A DNA stretch of 64,000 nt from Thioalkalivibrio sp. ALJ21 (GTDB lineage: Bacteria > Pseudomonadota > Gammaproteobacteria > Ectothiorhodospirales > Ectothiorhodospiraceae): the NCBI RefSeq assembly GCF_000378605.1, contig NZ_KB905155.1, forward strand, positions 248,001 through 312,000. Reading direction: 5' to 3'. Position numbers and translations under genes: made by a program. The notes under the pieces were generated by a model. That model made no database searches. It was not told the origin of the DNA and was given only the letters and a program-made list of their open reading frames with translations. How positions within the stretch are numbered: position 1 is the stretch's first letter; every line of letters starts with the position of its first letter. Positions 15,005 through 27,788 of this stretch are shown one piece after another.

Positions 15005-18000
15005 GCAGGGTGGTCCTCCACAGCAGGTCGATCGGTTGCGCCTTGCGCGGTGTCGGGCAGGGGTTCGTCGCGCCATTCGCCGTCGACGTATCGGTGCAGT
15101 CCGCCGGTTTCGGGGTCCAGGATGACGCACTGCACCCAGCCATTCGCGATCAGGCTGCGCACCTTGGGCACGTTCTCGATGGCCCGGCGCGCGTGGGCGA
15201 GCGGCGCCTCGATGAGGGCCAGCAGGCGAACCGGGTCGTGGTAGGGCAAGCCGTCGTAGAGCACGGTCTGCGCGGGCAAGCCGGTGCGCAGGTCCGACAG
15301 GTTGCCGGTCATGACCCCGATGCGACAGGCAACGTTGTGGTAGGCCTTGCTGCCGGAGCCGTAGTGTTCATTGTCGACCGCCGAGAAGTAGTGTTCCATG
15401 TTGATCCACTGGGCGACGATCAGCGGGCCGGTGAGGATGCTTTCCAGCAGTCGGCCCCTGGGGTCTACCCGGTAGTCGTAGGAATGCAGGAAGGTGCGTC
15501 CTTGCAGGTCGGTGGTCTCGGTCCGGTGTCGTTGGCCGATGATGAAGCCCGCATTGCGCGCCAGGCCCCATTCGGGACGTACTTGCGCCCAGTCGACCGT
15601 ATTGCGCTGCGCCTTGCGCGTGGCCTTGACGGCATCCGCGGCGGGCCCGAGTTCCGGTTCCAGGGTCTGCAGCCGCTCGCGGGCCGCGAGGCGCGTAGCT
15701 GAGCGCAGGCCGTTGCGCAGGCGTTCGAGGTAGACCAGGTGGCTGGCCGGCAGCAGATCGAGATCGTGCAGCCGGATCTCGTCGGAGGTGGTGTTGTGCA
15801 TGGCCGGCAGAAACCACGCGTCATCCGGGATGTCGATGCCCTGGGCACGCAGCCGTCGGCGCACCTCCGGCTTGTTGCCCATGTGCGCGAGTACTCGGGC
15901 GCTGACGATCCCGTGGCTGCCTCCGCAGGCGCCACAGTCGAGCGCTGATTCGTAGGGGTTGTTGTCCGACCGGCTGCCATGGCCGGTAAGGATGATGAAG
16001 CGCGAGAACTGTTCGGTCAGGCCGATCGAGCGCAGCGCCTGGGCGACGAAGTAGGTCTGCTCGTCCAGCGAAAACCCGATCCGGCCCAGGCGCTCCAGCT
16101 GCATCTGCGCATAGGAACGGTTGATGCGGTAGTCATCTTGCAAGGTCTTGATGAACGCCGACTCGTCACTCTCGTTCAGGCCAAAGTCGCGGGCGAAATG
16201 GGTTTGTCCGCTGCGGTTGCCCAATGCCGTCTCGCGCAGCTCGCGGATCATGGCATCGGTGATGGCTTCACGCTCGATGTCGAACGCCTGGTGGATCGCC
16301 TGGACGATGATGGCCCGTTGCTGGGCGCGAACGACCGAGTCCGCCTGCTCGCGGGTGAGTTTGTCGACCATCAGGCGGGTCGAGGGCTGGTCCGCTTCGA
16401 TCCTGTCGCGCCATCGGTGGTAGGCCGCCGGAGCGATGGTCTTGCCGATCATGTCAAAGCCGAACAGCAGGCCAATGGCCTCGACGGTGAAGTACGGCGA
16501 GAGAACGGAGTTCTTCAGGTCGTGCAGCAGATGCTCGGCCGAGGAGTACAGGTCGAGGTCGGGCGGCTCGGCACCGGTGGTGACTTCCAGTACGACATTC
16601 CTGGGTGTAACGACGACCGGACAGAGGTGATCCTCGCTGCCCTTGCCAAGCGCGATAAAGCTCACCGGGACGCCGAAGAAGCCGGCAATGCCGTAGGTCT
16701 GGTAGTCGCCGATGGTCTCGAGTTGACGGCGCACGCGTTCGGAGCGCACGTCGATGCAGAAGAGCAATTGCGCGAACGGGCGTTTCGCGCGCGGCGCGGG
16801 CGGTTCGAGCCGCAGGCTGGACAGCATGCTGCGGCGGTAGGTCGCCTCCATGGCTTCCAGCCAGACCATACCCTCGTGCTGCTCGAAGTCGCCCAGCTGT
16901 TCAAGCACCGCGGCGAGTTGGCTGCGATCGAGATCGGCAAACAGCGACGGATTGCCAGTGAGCGAGGCCAGCGAGCCGAGGGCGCGGGCCTGCTCGCGGC
17001 CTTCGGCGCGGCGCTTGGCCGGCAGGTATTGGTCCAGCTGCCGGGCGATTACGTTGGATTTGCCGCGCGCAATGACGGCCTCAACGGTCTCGGCGTAGGC
17101 GGGCAGTACCCCGCCGCCGAAAAACTCGCGGCGCAGGTAACACTCGGCGGGGCGCTCATGGAGGAGTGTTTCGAGGGCCTCGCGGTCGCCCGGCATGTTG
17201 TGGCGACGGCTGTGTTCGCGGATCAGGGACAGCCCGAGCACCAGGCGGATGGCGAGAAAATCAATCAGGTCGGCCGGGTGCTCGCGTGCCCAGTGATAGT
17301 GGTTTGCCGTCGAGCGCCAGCGGATGAAGCCGGCCCAGCCGTGCAGGCGGGTCAGTTCGCGCACGATCAGATCGGGCCAGGTCTCTTCGGGGATGCCGAT
17401 CTCGCCCAGGACATGGGCGATGATCGCCTCGGGGCTGTCGTGGTCTGCCAGGATCGTTTGGGTGTGCAGGCCAAGCAGGAACAGGCGCGGGTGGTGATGG
17501 ACGATCGTCTTCCATGCGGCAAACAGGCCGTGTTCGCGGCCGGGCATCTGCCATGCCGACTGACCCTCGTCGAAGTAGTCCAGGCAGATCCTGGTGAGCT
17601 GTTCGTCCAGCGTGGCGCCGATACGTGTGCCGAACAGCGAATCGAGTGCCTCGTAGAGCGGCTGCATGACCGGAAAGGCGGCATGCAGCCGTTCGGCGAG
17701 CGCGCCGGTATCGGTCGCAGAGGGGGTGTGTTCGCGGCCGTTCAGGGCGGCCGCCACGTCGTCGATATTGGCGAGCGTGCGCGGTGTGATGACCGGATCA
17801 TGGCATTCGGTCAGCAGCGTGCAGAGCAGGTCGATCCCGCCGATCGCCTGGAGGGCCGGGCGGTTCTCGAGGGCGGCATCGACGCGTGTCTCGAGGGTGT
17901 CGCGGTCCACGCGGCCCTCGCGGAACAGGCGCTGGTAGTCGGCTCGTGGCAGGAATCCCCGCCCGTGAAACAGCTCTTCGCCGCGCCGGACGGCTTCCGG

Positions 18001-18135
18001 GAACGGCAGGTCTTCCAGCCCGTGGAGCGGGTTGTGATGGATGAAGGTGCGCATGGGCCAGAAGTTGGGAATGGGCTCGGCCGCCATGTGCACCATCGAG
18101 CGGATCTTGAGCTTGCGTCCTAGCGTCAGCTTCAC
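15001..18135 (-). CDS. dabA: DAB bicarbonate-accumulation complex, carbonic-anhydrase-like subunit DabA (DUF2309)
   Basis: A 1044-residue DUF2309 protein, the cytoplasmic beta-carbonic-anhydrase-like half of the DAB pump, which hydrates CO2 vectorially using energy from DabB. The zinc site is intact: Cys460 and Asp462 in LLFCIDVRSE, His719 in LTGHGSRSDNNP and Cys734 in SALDCGACGG; the His-Cys spacing of 15 equals that of Halothiobacillus DabA. The start is the GTG at 18135, preceded by GGAGGT and overlapping the upstream stop (GTGA). An ATG at 18291 inside the upstream gene is rejected. Confidence 0.95.
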   Translation of the reverse strand: MKLTLGRKLKIRSMVHMAAEPIPNFWPMRTFIHHNPLHGLEDLPFPEAVRRGEELFHGRGFLPRADYQRLFREGRVDRDTLETRVDAALENRPALQAIGGIDLLCTLLTECHDPVITPRTLANIDDVAAALNGREHTPSATDTGALAERLHAAFPVMQPLYEALDSLFGTRIGATLDEQLTRICLDYFDEGQSAWQMPGREHGLFAAWKTIVHHHPRLFLLGLHTQTILADHDSPEAIIAHVLGEIGIPEETWPDLIVRELTRLHGWAGFIRWRSTANHYHWAREHPADLIDFLAIRLVLGLSLIREHSRRHNMPGDREALETLLHERPAECYLRREFFGGGVLPAYAETVEAVIARGKSNVIARQLDQYLPAKRRAEGREQARALGSLASLTGNPSLFADLDRSQLAAVLEQLGDFEQHEGMVWLEAMEATYRRSMLSSLRLEPPAPRAKRPFAQLLFCIDVRSERVRRQLETIGDYQTYGIAGFFGVPVSFIALGKGSEDHLCPVVVTPRNVVLEVTTGAEPPDLDLYSSAEHLLHDLKNSVLSPYFTVEAIGLLFGFDMIGKTIAPAAYHRWRDRIEADQPSTRLMVDKLTREQADSVVRAQQRAIIVQAIHQAFDIEREAITDAMIRELRETALGNRSGQTHFARDFGLNESDESAFIKTLQDDYRINRSYAQMQLERLGRIGFSLDEQTYFVAQALRSIGLTEQFSRFIILTGHGSRSDNNPYESALDCGACGGSHGIVSARVLAHMGNKPEVRRRLRAQGIDIPDDAWFLPAMHNTTSDEIRLHDLDLLPASHLVYLERLRNGLRSATRLAARERLQTLEPELGPAADAVKATRKAQRNTVDWAQVRPEWGLARNAGFIIGQRHRTETTDLQGRTFLHSYDYRVDPRGRLLESILTGPLIVAQWINMEHYFSAVDNEHYGSGSKAYHNVACRIGVMTGNLSDLRTGLPAQTVLYDGLPYHDPVRLLALIEAPLAHARRAIENVPKVRSLIANGWVQCVILDPETGGLHRYVDGEWRDEPLPDTAQGATDRPAVEDHPA

Positions 18136-18884
18136 AGGACACCTCCAGTCCACAGCAGGCCGGACACCACCAGCAATACCACCAGGCTGGTGAAGGTCCA
18201 TGTCGTGGTGGCCGACAGGTCCTCGGCGATGGGGCCGCTGCGCGGGCCGAACACCGTGCCTTGCAGCAGCCGCGCTCCCGCCCAGCTCCACAGCAACCAG
18301 GTCAGCAGCACCCCGAGGGCGATCCCGGGCGTGGCGCCACCCAGCAGCGCCAGCAGGGCAAAGAAGCCCGGGAACAGTGGCAGGGCCATGGCTGCCAGCG
18401 TGGTCACCACGATCACACCCGACAGACGCGGAAGGTCGCGGGCCAATCCGCCATGCAGTCCGGTATAGGCCGCCTCCAGCCGCCGAGCAAGCGCACTGCG
18501 TACCAGGAGCATCAGAACCGGAGCGGCCGACATCGCGAGGGCGAAGCCGATCACGTTGGCATCAGACGGCCGCTGCATCACGAACAGCCATACCAGGGGC
18601 CAGGCGGAGCTTGCCAGCATGGCCGCCCAGCGCCCCGCCTCGCGTATGGTCAGCAGGCGAAAGGCATACAGGATCGCACTGAGGATCGCCCAGGCGACAA
18701 GCAATCCGCCGGCCGGTGCCAGATCGCCCCAGAGGATGATCGCGACGCCGATCTGCGGCCAGGCGATGAAGAGTGCCACCTGCACGTAGGTGCTGGTGAT
18801 GCGCGCGGCAAGGGCATTGAACGCCAGGCTCATCGGGAACAGTGGCAGGAAGACTGCCGCGAGGAGGATCAGCAGAACGGACAT
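18132..18884 (-). CDS. Membrane protein of the DAB operon (NDH-subunit-like)
   Basis: A 250-residue protein with about six or seven hydrophobic segments and few polar stretches, resembling a shortened proton-translocating NADH-dehydrogenase-type membrane subunit. It sits between dabB and dabA, separated by one base from dabB and overlapping dabA by four bases, so stoichiometric expression is likely. Classic DAB needs only DabA and DabB, so this may be a third subunit or the remainder of a split DabB. The family assignment is tentative. Confidence 0.75.
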   Translation of the reverse strand: MSVLLILLAAVFLPLFPMSLAFNALAARITSTYVQVALFIAWPQIGVAIILWGDLAPAGGLLVAWAILSAILYAFRLLTIREAGRWAAMLASSAWPLVWLFVMQRPSDANVIGFALAMSAAPVLMLLVRSALARRLEAAYTGLHGGLARDLPRLSGVIVVTTLAAMALPLFPGFFALLALLGGATPGIALGVLLTWLLWSWAGARLLQGTVFGPRSGPIAEDLSATTTWTFTSLVVLLVVSGLLWTGGVL

Positions 18885-18885
18885 C

Positions 18886-20568
18886 TCAACCCCACCTCAG
18901 CCAGCTATTCAGGCGCCGGGACAGCGCCAGCATCGAGACCGTCATGCGGTTGTAGAGGTCTGCGACATAGAACTCGTGGGAGAACAGCGAGTACAGCGTC
19001 AGCCAGGTGCGTCCATGTTCCCTGTCGACCCGCTGGCGGCGCACATGGGTCAGGTAGGCACCCAGCCAGCCGGCCACCATGACCAGCGCCAGCAGCACGA
19101 TGAGCACGCCGAAGGTGATCTGATCAATGCCCGCCGCGGCATAAAGCGCTTCGCGGAACTCGGTATCTGGATACAGGAAACTCTCGAAGCTGTGTCCGAT
19201 GACGCTGTAGCCGACCACGATCACCGCGAACGACAGCACGATCAGGGCCATCATGCGCAAGGGGTTCTCGGTATCCAGCCGGTGCGAGGCGAAAAGCACC
19301 TGGACGCCCGTGATCCAGCCAAAGAACAGGAGCACGATCGCGCCCTGTTTCTGGAAGAAGTCCGGGGCCACCCAGGCATGTGCCAGCACCAGGATCACCA
19401 GCGGCACGATCAGCATCGCAGCCCCGATCAACAGCCACGGCAGTCGGGCGGGGGCTGGCTTGCGTTCGACCAGGAAGTCATAGAGCGGGTCGTTGGGCAC
19501 GCCGTCGTGCTTGCGTGCGGCGCCAATCACCTTGCCGGCGCCGAGGAACAGGGTGCCCTTGAACAGGCCGTGGGCAATCAGGTGGAAGATCGCCAGCGCG
19601 AACGCACCCGCACCGGTCTCCATGATCATGAAGCCCATCTGGCCGACCGTAGAATAGCCCAGCGACTTCTTGATGTCGTTCTGCGCGAGCATCAGCATCG
19701 AACCGAGCACCGCCGTGAACAGGCCCACGACGAACAGCAGATGCAGAACCTCGCTGCTGTGGACGAATACCGGCGCGAAGCGATTGATGATGATGCCGCC
19801 GGCGTTGACGATCCCCGCGTGCATCAATGCCGAAACCGGCGTCGGGCCCTCCATGGAATAGGGCAGCCAGGTGTGCAGCGGGAACTGGGCGGATTTGGCA
19901 AAGGCTGCCAGGGCCACCAGGAAGGCCACGGTTCCGGCGACCGGCAGGTCCAGGAACGTACGGGCATCCGGCGTCGCTTCGATGCGGGCGAACAGGGTGG
20001 GGAAGTCCAGCGCCCCGTAGGCCTGGAACAGCACCATCGCGGCCAGTACCAGCGGCAGGTCACCCAGGCGATAGGTAATGAACGTCCAGAACGCGTAGCG
20101 CTGCGCGTTGACGGGTTCGGTGTTGTGCGCCAGCAGGAAATAGAGGAAGACGCCGATCAGATGCCAGGCCACCAGCAGGGTGATCAGATCGCCGGCCATG
20201 ACCATCAGCAGGATCGAGCCGGTCATCAGGTCCAGCAGCATGAAAAAGCGGGCGTAGCCCGGCTCCTCGATCATGTAGCGGATCGAGTAGATATGGACCA
20301 CCAGGCTGATGCCGGCGACCACCAGCGCCATGATCGCGCTCAGCGGGTCGATCTGCAGACTGCCCCAGCCGCCGGCCATGGCCGTCCACTGCGGCCCTGT
20401 GTCTCTGGCGATGTAGGTGATCAGTTGGAAAACGGCCACCAGCACCACGACCAGGTTGATGCCGACACTCAGTTGCGCAACGCGCTTGCCCCGCCGGGCA
20501 CCAAACAAATGGACCAGTAACGCCGAAAGGAAGGGGAGGAAAGGGATCAGCCACTGCGTCTCGATCAT
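18886..20568 (-). CDS. dabB: DAB bicarbonate-accumulation complex, membrane subunit DabB
   Basis: A 560-residue polytopic protein of the NADH:quinone oxidoreductase subunit L/antiporter family, with about 14 hydrophobic segments. Typical segments include VHIYSIRYMIEEPGYARFF, a Lys-bearing helix near FAKSAQFPLHTWLPYSMEG and the HAGIVNAGGIIINR motif. In DAB it conducts cations to energise DabA. It is the first gene of the - strand dab operon; the 231-bp region upstream (20569-20799) is AT-richer and should hold the promoter, but no convincing -35/-10 pair was found. Confidence 0.93.
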   Translation of the reverse strand: MIETQWLIPFLPFLSALLVHLFGARRGKRVAQLSVGINLVVVLVAVFQLITYIARDTGPQWTAMAGGWGSLQIDPLSAIMALVVAGISLVVHIYSIRYMIEEPGYARFFMLLDLMTGSILLMVMAGDLITLLVAWHLIGVFLYFLLAHNTEPVNAQRYAFWTFITYRLGDLPLVLAAMVLFQAYGALDFPTLFARIEATPDARTFLDLPVAGTVAFLVALAAFAKSAQFPLHTWLPYSMEGPTPVSALMHAGIVNAGGIIINRFAPVFVHSSEVLHLLFVVGLFTAVLGSMLMLAQNDIKKSLGYSTVGQMGFMIMETGAGAFALAIFHLIAHGLFKGTLFLGAGKVIGAARKHDGVPNDPLYDFLVERKPAPARLPWLLIGAAMLIVPLVILVLAHAWVAPDFFQKQGAIVLLFFGWITGVQVLFASHRLDTENPLRMMALIVLSFAVIVVGYSVIGHSFESFLYPDTEFREALYAAAGIDQITFGVLIVLLALVMVAGWLGAYLTHVRRQRVDREHGRTWLTLYSLFSHEFYVADLYNRMTVSMLALSRRLNSWLRWG

Positions 20569-20799
20569 TGTCTCGACCTTGGTTGGCGCTGTTGACTGCC
20601 CGTCGGGGTGTTGACTTCGATGTACCGGATAATAGGTAAAGAAATATCCAAAAACACGCCGTCCGGATACAAAACAGGTGGGCCGATTGCAAACTCTGGC
20701 CCTTCATCACGGGAGACGTACGCGGGGCCCGGCGGGTTGTCCGGCGTGAGCCAGTCGCTGACGGTGGCGGCCGGGGCGGGCTGTCGGCTCGGGGCTCCT

Positions 20800-23508
<2,709 letters not shown>

Positions 23509-23645
23509 GCGTCTCCCTGATGCATGACCACTCGGGGGGTTGCCAGTGTCTCCATCATGCGCCGGGACGCTCGTGTTGTCAGGGCATCCCGCCCTGCCGG
23601 GTGCGCAGGCTCGACAGGTCGACCGAGGCCACGGACAATGCCGGC

Positions 23646-24041
23646 ATGATCGCGTGGTGGGAGGGCCTTTTGCTGGTGGGAGCGGGGGGCGCGCTGGGGG
23701 GGCTTGCGCGCTTCTGGCTGTCGCAGTGGATCGACAGCTGCACCGGGGGCCATTTCCCGTGGGGGACATTGGCCGTGAATACTTCGGGCGCGCTGCTGAT
23801 TGGCCTAGCGCTTGGCCTGGTGGTGGATCCCTCGGGCGCGTCCTGGCTCTGGTTGTTGCTGGTCGTGGGCGTGCTCGGCAGTTTTACGACGGTCTCTTCG
23901 TTCAGCCTGCAGACGGTGGGAGTCGCGGAACGGGACGGCCCGCGCCCTGCGATCGTCTACGTCCTGCTCACACTGGGTGGCGGGTTGGCGCTGGCGTATA
24001 TCGGCCATGCGCTGGGCCGTGCCGCGGGTGGCGCGGGATGA
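23646..24041 (+). CDS. crcB: Fluoride channel subunit FluC/CrcB (first copy)
   Basis: A 131-residue protein with four predicted membrane helices. Family motifs are GGALGGLARFWLS, WGTLAVNTSGALLIG (with the conserved Asn) and GSFTTVSSFSLQ (the Phe-box loop). Fluc channels are dual-topology dimers that export fluoride passively. It overlaps the second copy by four bases (ATGA). Two adjacent copies usually mean a heterodimeric channel. Confidence 0.92.
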   Translation: MIAWWEGLLLVGAGGALGGLARFWLSQWIDSCTGGHFPWGTLAVNTSGALLIGLALGLVVDPSGASWLWLLLVVGVLGSFTTVSSFSLQTVGVAERDGPRPAIVYVLLTLGGGLALAYIGHALGRAAGGAG

Positions 24042-24454
24042 CCGGGTACTCGCTGCGCCTGTCCGCGTTCGTCGCCCTGGGGGCCGCGCTGGGCAGCATG
24101 GCGCGTTATGGCCTGTCATGGACCGGGCTGCACCTGATGGGAACCGGGTTTCCCTGGGACACGCTGGCGGTGAATGTGGCCGGATCCTGGCTGATCGGGC
24201 TTTACGCCGTGATCAGTGCCCCGGAGGGTAGCCGGCCCGCCGATCCGGTGACCCGCCAGTTTGTCCTGGCCGGCTTCTGCGGCGGCTTCACGACCTTTTC
24301 GGTGTTCAGCCTGGAGAGCTTGTGGCTGATCGAGACGGGCGATCCCGGGCGTGCGGCGCTGTATGTGTCCGTATCCCTGGTGCTGTGGCTGGCGGGCGTG
24401 TGGCTGGGGAGCGCGCAGGGGCGTCGCTGGAATGCCGCCGCGTCACGCGGCTGA
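24038..24454 (+). CDS. crcB: Fluoride channel subunit FluC/CrcB (second copy)
   Basis: A 138-residue four-helix protein paralogous to the preceding gene: GAALGSMARYGLS, WDTLAVNVAGSWLIG, and GGFTTFSVFSLES, which carries both Phe-box phenylalanines. The first copy has V and S changes in the same loop, so the pair has diverged as expected for subunits fixed in opposite topologies. No fluoride riboswitch consensus was recognised in the 137-bp region upstream of the first copy. Confidence 0.92.
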   Translation: MTGYSLRLSAFVALGAALGSMARYGLSWTGLHLMGTGFPWDTLAVNVAGSWLIGLYAVISAPEGSRPADPVTRQFVLAGFCGGFTTFSVFSLESLWLIETGDPGRAALYVSVSLVLWLAGVWLGSAQGRRWNAAASRG

Positions 24455-24470
24455 GGTCGGTCGGGCCTGA

Positions 24471-25829
<1,359 letters not shown>

Positions 25830-25850
25830 GTTGATTCAGACGGAGTGGGT

Positions 25851-26879
25851 GTGAAACCAATCGGAAAGCCAGTCGCGATCGCCAGCCTGCTGGCGCTGCT
25901 GCTGTGCTGGCCGCTGTGGGCGCAGGCCGAGATCGAGGAGGGCTTCGATTTCGACGATGCGCCGCGCATCATCGGCCTGCACACCCCGGACTGGTTCGAA
26001 CTGAGCTTTCTCGACCTGCCGGAAGACCTGGAGCGCGCCGTGGAGCGCGGCAAGCAGGGGCTGGCCGTGTACTACGGGATGGACGACTGCCCGTACTGCG
26101 AACAGCTGTTCGAGGTGAATTTCGAGAAAGAGGACATTCGCGCGCAACTGTCGGACAACTTCGATGTGGTGGCGATCGATGTGCTCGGAAACCGCGAAGT
26201 GACCGGGCTGGACGGCGAGATCAAGTTTGAACGCGAATACGCTTCTGAACAACGACTTAATTTCACTCCTTCAATTGCTTTCTATGATGCTGACGGCGAG
26301 CGCATCCATCAGATGCGGGGCTACTATCCACCGTATCGGTTCCGTGCGCTGCTCGACTACGTGACCGAGCGTCACGACCGCGAGATGAGTTTTCGTGATT
26401 ATCTCGACCGCGCCGATCCTCCACCCAAGTTCGACACGGACGACATCAACGAGCGCGACTTCTTCATCAACGAGCCGTATGCGCTGGATCGGAGCAAGAT
26501 CCCCGCTCAACGGCCCTTGGTGGTGTTCTTCGAGCGCGAGGCCTGCCATGCCTGCGATATCCTGCATACCGAGCCGCTGCAGGAAGACGAGGTGCTGGAC
26601 CGCATCGCCCTGATGGATGCCGTCCAGCTGGACGCCGAGGACAGAGACACGCCGGTACTGACCCCGGACGGTCAGCGCACCAATCCGCGCGACTGGGCGG
26701 CGGAACTCGATGTGCACTGGGCGCCGACGATGATCTTCTTTGACGAGGCGGGCGAGGAGATCATCCGCATTGACTCGGTCGTGCACCTGAACCGGCTGCG
26801 CAACGTGATGGACTATGTGCTCACGCGCGGCTATGAGGACTATCCGACCTTCGAACGCTGGCGCGCCCAGCAACCATAG
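25851..26879 (+). CDS. Exported protein with two thioredoxin-like domains
   Basis: A 342-residue protein with a signal peptide (KPVAIASLLALLLCW, then AQA) and two thioredoxin-fold domains in tandem. The first has a CPYC active site (MDDCPYCEQLF) and a cis-Pro segment NFTPSIAFYD; the second has CHAC (REACHACDILH) and HWAPTMIFFD. It resembles SoxW-type periplasmic thioredoxins but is duplicated. A role in periplasmic disulfide reduction is inferred. The GTG at 25851 is preferred because GGAG ends five bases before it. A locally AT-rich patch lies at about 26228-26300. A repeat element starts five bases after the stop. Confidence 0.75.
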   Translation: MKPIGKPVAIASLLALLLCWPLWAQAEIEEGFDFDDAPRIIGLHTPDWFELSFLDLPEDLERAVERGKQGLAVYYGMDDCPYCEQLFEVNFEKEDIRAQLSDNFDVVAIDVLGNREVTGLDGEIKFEREYASEQRLNFTPSIAFYDADGERIHQMRGYYPPYRFRALLDYVTERHDREMSFRDYLDRADPPPKFDTDDINERDFFINEPYALDRSKIPAQRPLVVFFEREACHACDILHTEPLQEDEVLDRIALMDAVQLDAEDRDTPVLTPDGQRTNPRDWAAELDVHWAPTMIFFDEAGEEIIRIDSVVHLNRLRNVMDYVLTRGYEDYPTFERWRAQQP

Positions 26880-26883
26880 CCGT

Positions 26884-27076
26884 TAGGGAAACACTGATTC
26901 ATGCACACGTTCGCGTTGGTACCCCAAGGGGCTCGGCCGCCCGTTGTTATCAAAAACTGGCGCGCGCACCGCGTTGCGGCTCCCTTGTGCAGAATGACTG
27001 CACGGCGGTCACCGCGCCTTGTTCGCACGCAAAAGCGACTCGAGCGCGAGCGTGTACATGAATCAGTGTTTCCCTA
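26884..27076. repeat. MITE-like inverted-repeat element, copy A (193 bp, internally deleted)
   Basis: Starts TAGGGAAACACTGATTCATG and ends with the inverse complement; the roughly 25-bp terminal inverted repeats differ at one base. TA dinucleotides at both ends suggest TA target duplication. The right two thirds match copies B and C, including a GTGCAG-AATGA-CTGCAC hairpin, but the segment present in B between GGTRCCCC and GGGGCTCGG is missing. No transposase or other gene is encoded. Confidence 0.85.
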
Positions 27077-27097
27077 GGCGGCCGAGGACCGAACTGC

Positions 27098-27505
27098 ATG
27101 CATTTTGAACGTGACTTCGTCGTGCGCAATCGCGATGTGCTGGAGGCCATTGTGGCCCGCGCTCATCGTGTCGCGCTGGGGATCTTTGTGCTGACCTTCA
27201 GCGGCTACGGGATCGCCGTCTGGCTGTGGTTCCAGGAACAGATGTGGGCGGCGCTGATCACCGCGACCGTCAGCTACCTGGTGTTTCGCCAGTTCCGCAT
27301 GCTGGCGCTGGGGATCGCGCGCATGCCGTTGCGCGGCGATCCCGAGGCGCTGGAGGCGACCCGGGCACTGGATAACGCGCTGGAAGAGGATCGGCCGCAC
27401 CCGGTGCTGGCGGAGCTGGAGGCCCACCTGCGGGCGCTGGATGAGGAGGGATCTCCGGAGGCGCCGTCGCAGGAGGGTGAAGACGGCCGGTCGGGCCGAG
27501 ACTAG
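27098..27505 (+). CDS. Small membrane protein of unknown function
   Basis: A 135-residue protein with two hydrophobic segments (ALGIFVLTFSGYGIAVWLWF and MWAALITATVSYLVF) and a long acidic C-terminal tail. I do not recognise the family. It lies between two repeat elements, copy A ending 21 bp upstream and copy B starting at its stop codon; the stop TAG is formed by the first bases of copy B. The ATG at 27098 is the only reasonable start. Confidence 0.65.
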   Translation: MHFERDFVVRNRDVLEAIVARAHRVALGIFVLTFSGYGIAVWLWFQEQMWAALITATVSYLVFRQFRMLALGIARMPLRGDPEALEATRALDNALEEDRPHPVLAELEAHLRALDEEGSPEAPSQEGEDGRSGRD

Positions 27506-27788
27506 GGAGACGCTGATTTAATCGCACGTCCGCGTTGGTGCCCCCTATTTTCCGAGACAAGGCGCGTCGTGGAGCGGGTAGTGGTTCTACCCGCAAGCGG
27601 CGCAACGCAGGATCGGGGAACAGGGGGCACCAACCCCACAAGCTATTGAAAGCAGGGGCTCGGCCGCTTTTGCGCGGGAACGGCGTTGCGGCTCCTTTGT
27701 GCAGAATGACTGCACGGCAGTCACCGCGCCTTGTTCGCACGCAAAAGCGACTCGAGCGCGGACGTGCGATTAAATCAGCGTCTCCCTA
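27503..27788. repeat. MITE-like inverted-repeat element, copy B (286 bp)
   Basis: Bases 27503-27534 and 27757-27788 are perfect 32-bp terminal inverted repeats bounded by TA. Compared with copy A, the tip reads GGGAGACGC instead of GGGAAACAC on both ends, so the arms changed together. Nested hairpins are visible: 27534-27546 with 27622-27634 (13 bp) and GCGGGTAG (27574-27581) with CTACCCGC (27587-27594). The tips supply the TAG stop codons of the genes on both sides. No coding capacity is supported. Confidence 0.88.

Noticed and set aside
15979-18123. 714-residue + strand frame opposite dabA
   Set aside because: Antisense of dabA, whose zinc ligands and overlap with neighbours prove the other strand is coding.
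20620-20690. Promoter for dabB
   Set aside because: The stretch is AT-richer and contains TATTAT-like hexamers on the - strand, but none has a -35 partner at proper spacing.
23509-23518. GCGTCTCCCT upstream of the P-type ATPase, matching the copy B tip
   Set aside because: Only ten bases with no second arm and no TA; could be chance, so it was not listed as a repeat.
23509-23645. Fluoride riboswitch before the crcB pair
   Set aside because: Position is suggestive, but I could not see the conserved crcB-motif pseudoknot sequence.
27270-27740. Frames within repeat copies that share the string VRTRRGDCRAVILHKGAAT
   Set aside because: The shared peptide only reflects shared DNA of the repeat elements; the frames are in different contexts, lack ribosome-binding sites and are not bounded consistently.
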